A program made the translations under genes and the position numbers. Below the pieces are notes generated by a model, which had not been told where the DNA came from, did no database searches, and saw only the letters and a list, made by a program, of their open reading frames with translations. Source: Deltaproteobacteria bacterium (lineage in GTDB: Bacteria; Desulfobacterota; Desulfarculia; Adiutricales; Adiutricaceae). From it: DNA of 8,791 bases. Of this stretch, positions 5,202 through 8,791 are shown in pieces (position 1 is the first letter of the stretch; the number at the start of each line of letters is the position of its first letter). The stretch is taken from positions 1 through 8,791 of the forward strand of contig JAIRZX010000133.1 of the NCBI GenBank assembly GCA_031267005.1, in the 5' to 3' direction.

Positions 5202-6340
5202 GGCGACTCTGTCCCGCCGAAGGCGTTCGCGGGCGCGGAGCACGAGCTGGCACAGGAGATCCGGAACAGGCGCGGCAGGTAACTGCAGGTCGGCTACGCC
5301 CCCTTCGCCCAGGCGAGCCGCAAGACCAAGCGCCGCCTGCTCGGGCAGATGCTCTGCGGCGTCGAGGCGATCGTGGGGCAGTTCCGGGTCGACCCGCGCG
5401 TCTGTTGCCAGCCCTGGTTCAGGAACCTCTCAAGGCTTCTCCGCGAGCGGTGCGCCGCGGTCCCCGGGACGGGCGGCGGCGGGCCGGCGGTCCTGCTCAT
5501 GAATTCCAAGGAGGTCGCGGCCAACAGCCTCCACCCCCCCCCGCGACGCGGGGGTGACCCGCTCGTTCCAAAAGAAGAAGGGCCGCAAGGTCCGCTTCGC
5601 CTCAGTCCCGCTGCTGGACGAAGAAGAACAAGCTCGGGCCCGCCTTCAGCCTCGGGCTCTACGCTGCCGCAGGTGCCCACATAACCGACGTCCGTTGCCT
5701 CGAGTCCCTCATCGTCCGCCTGGGGATTACGGGGATCTACGCTGAGGTCATCTTGGTCGATCGCCTACAACGCACTCTCCGACCGCGAGTTCGCCGACGG
5801 GCGCGGCGCCGACTTGGTCGCCTCGGCACGCGGCGGCTTGAAGAGACCCTCGGGGGGTGACGGGGAGGAGGCCGGGGCCAGGCGCTCCCAAGCGGGCTTC
5901 AAGACCGGCGACAAGGGCCCTGGAGCCTCAGTGCCCGCAGGGCCGGGAGGCCGTCTCGGCGGCCTTTGGCAAGGGCGGGTACGCCGTGAACGCCCACTTC
6001 GACAGGGCCGCCCGCACGGCCTGCCGGTGCAAGGGGCGGCGCCACTCGAAGCTCAGGGGCGCGGAGCGCCTGCGGGATGAGGCGCAGCCTGGCCAGCCTT
6101 TAGAGCGCCAAGAACCGCTCCTGCAACGGGAGGTCGGGAAACGCGGCGGTGGCCAAGGTGCGCAACGGCGTTTTTGGCGCCGCGAGCGAGCGGAAAAGGC
6201 CCCGGAAGGGCGGCGGGGTGAGGCGCCGGGGGAACCGCAAGTCGGACGCCGCGAACCGGATGAAGCCGGTCGGCTTGGGCATCATGAGGATCTGCAATTC
6301 CGGAGCCAGAGCGAGAGGCTCAGGCGGGTGGCCTGAGACT
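5202..6340 (+). pseudogene. decayed DDE transposase (IS1182-like features), multiple frameshifts
   Basis: Transposase-like sequence runs through at least five frames. First: AEHELAQEIRNRRGR, then a TAA stop at 5280-5282, then LQVGYAPFAQASRKTKRRL and PWFRNLSRLLRE, up to NSKEVAANS. After a run of C near 5540 the frame changes to DAGVTRSFQKKKGRK. From 5621 a third frame gives GPAFSLGLYAAAGAHITDVR and EVILVDR. At about 5764 another change gives YNALSDREFADG and ADLVASARGG; together VDR + (A)YNALSDREF is a typical DDE-enzyme block with its second Asp. Near 5930 the frame moves to CPQGREAVSAAFG and VNAHFDRAARTAC, reminiscent of the Cys/His segment of IS1182-type transposases. Near 6100-6150 the last frame gives VRNGVFGAASERKR, corresponding to the catalytic-Glu block (RNG-x-EG-x-x-SE-x-KR), with Phe where the motif has Glu. 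The N-terminal part is missing. One stop, several indels and the altered motif show it is dead. Family assignment is tentative; a transposase is near certain. Confidence 0.75.
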
Positions 6341-6816
6341 CCGGGGGGCATGTATCAGGGCAAACGGTCGAGCCGCCCGGACCGGAACTTGGCTGTAAGG
6401 GTGATGACAAAAATTCCGCTAAAAATAGAATCATTCTGGCCGGTAGCCCGGCTGAGGGGACAGCAACGGCGGAGCGGTGCCAGATCAATTTTGAAGATCG
6501 AATAGACCTCCCTGCCGGGGGAGCTATGGCCATCCCCTCCCTCATGGAGCGTTCGGCTTCTGGGGGGCTGACTTTTCGCGGCGGATTCAATGGTTACGGG
6601 TCTGGAAGCTTAGAAGCCAGGCTGCGGCCGGCGCTTCGAGTTTTCCCCTTCAAGGCGGCTGGAGAGCGAAGCCCCAGGAGGGGGGCTCAAGCCAGCTCCT
6701 GGAGGCGTCACGGAATTACAACGATAATCCCCCCGGAAGGAGGGCTTGGCTGACGCCGTCCCGGAAACCCTTCTGCGACCGCCGCCTCCGCCCCTTGCTC
6801 CCCGCCGCCCGCCGAC
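6341..6816. other. intergenic stretch between transposase remnant and TPR gene
   Basis: No gene is supported in these ~475 bp. An AT-richer strip at 6400-6432 (GTGATGACAAAAATTCCGC and following) may be the right end of the dead insertion sequence, but no matching left end was found. The TPR gene's 3' flank is GC-rich with C-runs and no T-tract terminator on the minus strand. Confidence 0.45.
6674..6702. other. perfect 7-bp stem with nested inner stem
   Basis: CCAGGAG (6674-6680) pairs with CTCCTGG (6696-6702); inside, GGC (6683-6685) and GCC (6690-6692) can pair around a short loop. It lies about 115 bp after the TPR stop codon (minus strand) with no T-run on either side, so a terminator role is possible but not supported by a tract. 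Confidence 0.35.
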
Positions 6817-8791
6817 CTAAACTCCCCCTCGCGCGGTTATCGCCTCCCTCACCTCGCGCAGGCTCCCTTCGACCGTCCCCGCTTCCGGATACCCTTGGAG
6901 ATGGCCGCCCCGCACGATGGCGAGCGCCCTGGCGAGCCTCGCCTCGGCCTCCTTCAGCCGGCCCAGGCGCCCCAACGCGCGGCCCAGGGCCACCGAGAGC
7001 CTCACCACGGCCGGGTGGACAGCCCCGAGCGCCTTCTCCCCCGCGCCGGCCGCCTTCAGGAGCGCAGCCGCCGCCCCCCCGTCGTCCCCGCGGCGGGCCA
7101 TCAGGGCGGAGGCGTCCTCCGCGGCCTTGAGGGCGAGCTCGTCGCCGGACCCGAAGGCCTTCTCCAGGCGGGCCAAGGCCTCCGCGTAGCTCGCCGAAGC
7201 CTCCCCCGGCGAGCCGCAGGCGTCCTCGGCGGCCGCCCGTTTCAGGAGCAGGCCCGCCGTAAGCCGGTCGCAAGCCCCAAGGGCGACTTCGGCGGCGGCG
7301 ACTGCCCGCCCGAGGGTGGCGCGGGCCTCTGGATGGCAGCCCAGCGCGGAATCCGCGTCCGCGAGCGCCTCCATCGCCTTTAAGGTCTCCTCGTGGCCCT
7401 CGCCCAGGATTTCCGTCCTCGCCGAGACGGCCGCGGCGTTCCTCTCCCTGTCCGCGCCGAGCCTGTCGCGCTTCTCTTTGAGCTTGGCCAGGGCATCAGC
7501 GCCCTGGAAGCCAGGGTCGCGCTTCTCCTTGAGATTGGCCGGGATATCGGCGCCCTGGAAGCCGGGAGGGAAACCCGCCCCGGTCCCCATGAACAACCCG
7601 GCAAGCCGCCCCGCGAGCGCGGTGTCCGTCCGCTGGTGCTTTAGCCGTTTAAGCCGCGCCTCCGCCGCGCGGGCGTTGGGGTGCCCGGGCCCGAAGACGG
7701 CCTTGATCCCGGATGCGGCTTCGCCCAAGAGTTCCTGGGCCTTGGCGAGGTCGCCCGCTTCGGCCAGGGAGTCCCCCAGGTTGTAGGAGGCCACGAGCGT
7801 GAGCCTGTGGTTCGGCCCCAGAGTCCTCAAGGCCGTCTCCCTGGCCTCGGCGAAGAGAGTTCTGGCCCTCGCGCGGTTGCCTGCGGAGTTTGCCGCGATT
7901 CCGAGATCGTGGATGCAGGTGACGGAGGCGAGGTGGTCCGGCCCCAGACCGTCGAGCCTCTCCTTGAGCTTGCCTTCAAGGAGCTTCACCGCCTCCCTGG
8001 CGTCGCCCGCGGCCGACATCGCCGCGCCCAGCCCCGTTAAGGCCCTCACGGTTTCCGCGTGGCCCTCCCCGAGCTCCCCCTCGATTACGGCCAGGGCCTC
8101 GGCGAACATCTTAGCCGCGGCGGCGTGGTCGCCCGACGCGGCGGCCAGGCCAGCCACGTTCACCCGGCTCAGGGCGGTGTCCAGATCGCCGTCCCCGTAG
8201 AGGCGCTTCCTCGCCTCGTACACCTTCTCCAGGCGCTCCCGCGCGGCGGCCGGGTCCCCCAGGGCCAGGAAGGCCGCGGCTTCCCCCGTCAGCGCCTTGA
8301 GCGCGAAGTCGCTCAGATCGCCCAGCCCCGCCTCCGCCGCCTCGCGGGCCCTCGCGTAAAGCCTCCCGGCCTCGGCGTGCTCGCCCAGTCCGCTTCGCGC
8401 GGCCGCCAAATCCAGGACCGCCGCGACGGTCGCCGGGTCGTCCTCCCCCAAAAGCCCGCCGCGGGCGCGGGCGACAGCCTCGTGGATCTCCGCCGCCCGG
8501 GCGTGGTCCCCCATGGCGCCGAGGACGCGGCCAAGGCAGGCGGACATCGAGAGGTAGTCCGGGTGGCTCCCGTAACCTTCGCCCAGGACGCCCTTCAGGC
8601 GCCCGACGGCCCACTCGAGGTACTCCGCGGCGGACTCGAACTCGCCCATGCACTGGAAGCACGCGCAAATGTCGTGGACGGCCATGATGGCCTCCAGGCT
8701 GTCCGGACCGAACCTGGCCTTGGCCTCTTCCCGCTCGCTTATGAAGCACCTGGCGGCCCCTTCGTAGTCCATTTTCATGAAGAGGTCGATG
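6817..8791 (-). CDS. kinesin-light-chain-like TPR repeat protein (5' partial)
   Basis: The frame is open from the right edge to TAG at 6819-6817; about 658 residues are visible. An ATG at 8778-8776 exists, but the frame continues past it (IDLF before MKMDYEGAARCF), and that segment looks like the first helix of a TPR unit, so the real start is probably outside the window. The protein is a run of ~42-residue TPR units of the TPR_10/TPR_12 type. Hallmarks are G-D/E-H-x-x-A-A helix turns and LG-x-x-H/D-P-x-T linkers, for example LGEDDPATVAAVLDLA, LGEGHAETVRALTGLG and LGPNHRLTLVASYNLG. I count roughly eight units, then a Gly/Pro/Lys-rich linker containing a 17-residue duplication, then about four weaker units. 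No enzymatic domain, signal peptide or membrane segment is visible in this part; it is probably a protein-interaction scaffold. Composition is Ala/Gly/Arg-rich with strong GC3 bias. Convergent with the ATPase gene across the dead transposase; no partner gene is visible. Confidence 0.9.
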   Translation of the reverse strand, partial: IDLFMKMDYEGAARCFISEREEAKARFGPDSLEAIMAVHDICACFQCMGEFESAAEYLEWAVGRLKGVLGEGYGSHPDYLSMSACLGRVLGAMGDHARAAEIHEAVARARGGLLGEDDPATVAAVLDLAAARSGLGEHAEAGRLYARAREAAEAGLGDLSDFALKALTGEAAAFLALGDPAAARERLEKVYEARKRLYGDGDLDTALSRVNVAGLAAASGDHAAAAKMFAEALAVIEGELGEGHAETVRALTGLGAAMSAAGDAREAVKLLEGKLKERLDGLGPDHLASVTCIHDLGIAANSAGNRARARTLFAEARETALRTLGPNHRLTLVASYNLGDSLAEAGDLAKAQELLGEAASGIKAVFGPGHPNARAAEARLKRLKHQRTDTALAGRLAGLFMGTGAGFPPGFQGADIPANLKEKRDPGFQGADALAKLKEKRDRLGADRERNAAAVSARTEILGEGHEETLKAMEALADADSALGCHPEARATLGRAVAAAEVALGACDRLTAGLLLKRAAAEDACGSPGEASASYAEALARLEKAFGSGDELALKAAEDASALMARRGDDGGAAAALLKAAGAGEKALGAVHPAVVRLSVALGRALGRLGRLKEAEARLARALAIVRGGHLQGYPEAGTVEGSLREVREAITARGGV
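7465..7566 (-). repeat. 51-bp tandem duplication inside the TPR gene
   Basis: Two adjacent 51-bp units (7465-7515 and 7516-7566) match at about 44 of 51 positions. Each encodes 17 residues of the type PGFQGAD-x-x-A-x-LKEKRD. The duplication is in frame and sits in the linker between the N-terminal and C-terminal TPR blocks, so it changes linker length without breaking the protein. Confidence 0.85.

Noticed and set aside
6716..7273. Long open frames in other frames and strands across the TPR gene (for example minus 6716-7273, plus 7316-7786, minus 8111-8749)
   Set aside because: They are shadows of one very GC-rich coding strand; only the 6817-8791 minus frame has repeating TPR protein motifs.
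1..8791. tRNA, rRNA or tmRNA genes and integrase attachment sites
   Set aside because: I looked for T-arm-like GTTCGAATC motifs, rRNA core sequences and an integrase gene, and found none.

Overview
The window is bacterial accessory DNA. The right third is very GC-rich and codes for an alanine/glycine-rich TPR protein. The left 2 kb is a patchwork of GC-rich and AT-rich pieces. The protein families present (AAA-ATPase-like plus PD-(D/E)XK proteins, kinesin-light-chain-like TPR arrays, a decayed DDE transposase) are common in multi-copy form in gut-associated anaerobes and other bacteria with repeat-rich genomes. The sequence does not allow a firm taxonomic call; a GC-rich, host- or gut-associated, uncultured bacterium is my guess.

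Layout from left to right. Positions 1-96 hold an 18-bp tandem repeat running off the left edge, possibly the tail of an Asn/Ile/Pro-repeat protein (frame open to 253). Positions 254-508 have no recognisable gene. Positions 509-about 1320 (minus strand, AT-rich) are the decayed C-terminal half of an AAA-ATPase-like/PD-(D/E)XK protein, broken by an amber codon at a conserved Gln and probably by a frameshift. Positions 1367-1480 hold a 37-codon ORF with a perfect ribosome binding site that looks like a truncated gene start. Positions 1442-1720 carry short direct and tandem repeats. Positions 1942-2157 form a 216-bp MITE-like element with perfect 22-bp terminal inverted repeats. Positions 2246-2407 are the last ~50 codons of a second AAA-ATPase/PD-(D/E)XK gene. 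Positions 2965-4851 are an intact member of that family. Positions 5202-about 6340 are a transposase pseudogene with at least five frame changes. Positions 6817-8791 (minus strand) are a large TPR gene entering from the right edge.

The main theme is repeated copies of one predicted ATPase-nuclease family: one intact, one reduced to its 3' end, one diverged and broken. The intact gene and the 3' remnant share about 240 bp, covering the C-terminal tail, the stop region and a post-stop stem-loop. These ~2.45-kb-spaced direct repeats bracket the intact gene and its upstream region. This looks like a former tandem array of gene plus downstream hairpin that collapsed by deletion, next to mobile-element debris. 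No operon is visible; the intact ATPase gene appears to be a single transcription unit with its own leader, and the TPR gene is convergent to it across the dead transposase.
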